Positions 6,472-6,753 of a DNA stretch of 6,753 nucleotides are shown in pieces. Source of the stretch: Nitriliruptoraceae bacterium. GTDB taxonomy: Bacteria > Actinomycetota > Nitriliruptoria > Nitriliruptorales > Nitriliruptoraceae. Numbering within the stretch: position 1 is the first letter of the stretch; the number at the start of each line of letters is the position of its first letter. The position numbers and the translations under genes were made by a program. The stretch is taken from contig SLLJ01000033.1 in NCBI GenBank assembly GCA_007134165.1, positions 1-6,753 on the forward strand. Reading direction: 5' to 3'. A model generated the notes under the pieces. It was not told the origin of the DNA. It ran no database searches and worked only from the letters and a program-made list of their open reading frames with translations.

Positions 6472-6753
6472 TCACGGTTCCGTGGCGGCGGTCGGCGGGT
6501 CGACCACCGGGTGGCGGGTGAGCTCGACGATCGGCAGGTCGAGGTCGTCGCCGTACCAACGTAGTGCTACCTGCATGTGCCCGACCGCTACGTCCCGGGC
6601 GGCGGTTGCATCGCCATGCTCGATCGCCGCGTAGATCTCGCGGTGGTGGGGGATGCCTGCGCGGGAGACGTCGGGGTCCCCGAGGCTGCGCAGCAACTGC
6701 TGCCACACGAATCGGCGCATCGAGGCGAACATCGTGGTGATGACCGGGTTCTG
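6472..6753 (-). CDS. GntR-family (FadR subgroup) transcriptional regulator, C-terminal FCD part (runs off right edge)
   Basis: The frame is open to the window edge, giving the last 93 residues; the N-terminal winged helix-turn-helix lies outside. The visible part is an FCD effector-binding domain. It begins QNPVITTMFASMRRF, as in the N-P-[VL]-L helix of this family. It then has HHREIYAAIEHGDATAARD (36-54), where His37 takes the place of the conserved His in the H-R-x-I motif, and VGHMQVAL (57-64), where His59 takes the place of the last conserved His. In many FCD proteins these histidines hold a metal ion that binds carboxylate effectors. Such proteins usually repress nearby catabolic or transport genes until a small organic acid is bound. 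The next gene downstream in the same direction is an MFS transporter, a likely target. The tail after residue 66 is short and not conserved. Family call is secure; effector and target are inferred. Confidence 0.87.
   Translation of the reverse strand, partial: QNPVITTMFASMRRFVWQQLLRSLGDPDVSRAGIPHHREIYAAIEHGDATAARDVAVGHMQVALRWYGDDLDLPIVELTRHPVVDPPTAATEP

Overview
The window is GC-rich throughout, with strong G/C preference at third codon positions. The protein families (a SulP-type anion transporter, a MalY/PatB C-S lyase, an actinobacterial-style membrane histidine kinase, an FCD-type GntR regulator) point to a high-GC Gram-positive bacterium of the Actinomycetota. This rests on composition and family resemblance only, and no species can be named. 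No RNA gene, CRISPR array, insertion sequence or phage gene is visible.

Layout from left to right. (1) A SulP-family membrane transporter on the minus strand runs off the left edge. It is divergent from (2) a complete MalY/PatB-type PLP-dependent C-S lyase/aminotransferase on the plus strand, and about 108 bases separate the two starts. (3) About 850 bases downstream of the lyase hold no intact gene but clear debris. There is a minus-strand remnant of a small protein with an in-frame amber codon, and a plus-strand C-terminal piece of a secreted-lipase-like alpha/beta hydrolase that lacks its nucleophile half. There may also be a third, multiply frameshifted remnant. (4) A 680-residue membrane histidine kinase (multi-pass N-terminus, PAS, HisKA, HATPase_c) lies on the minus strand with no response regulator beside it. 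(5) A 237-base spacer carries two perfect inverted repeats and a possible promoter for the kinase. (6) A 12-helix major facilitator superfamily transporter lies on the minus strand. (7) The FCD domain of a GntR-family repressor, also minus strand, runs off the right edge.

Two functional pairings are plausible. The SulP transporter and the C-S lyase are divergent and may share control, which suggests sulfur nutrition, although the substrate of this SulP subgroup is not certain. The GntR regulator and the MFS transporter are in the same direction about 100 bases apart and look like a regulator-transporter unit. The kinase, downstream of the transporter, appears to have its own promoter region. 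The window is mostly ordinary chromosome. The most unusual parts are the decayed stretch in the middle and the palindrome-bearing spacer before the kinase.
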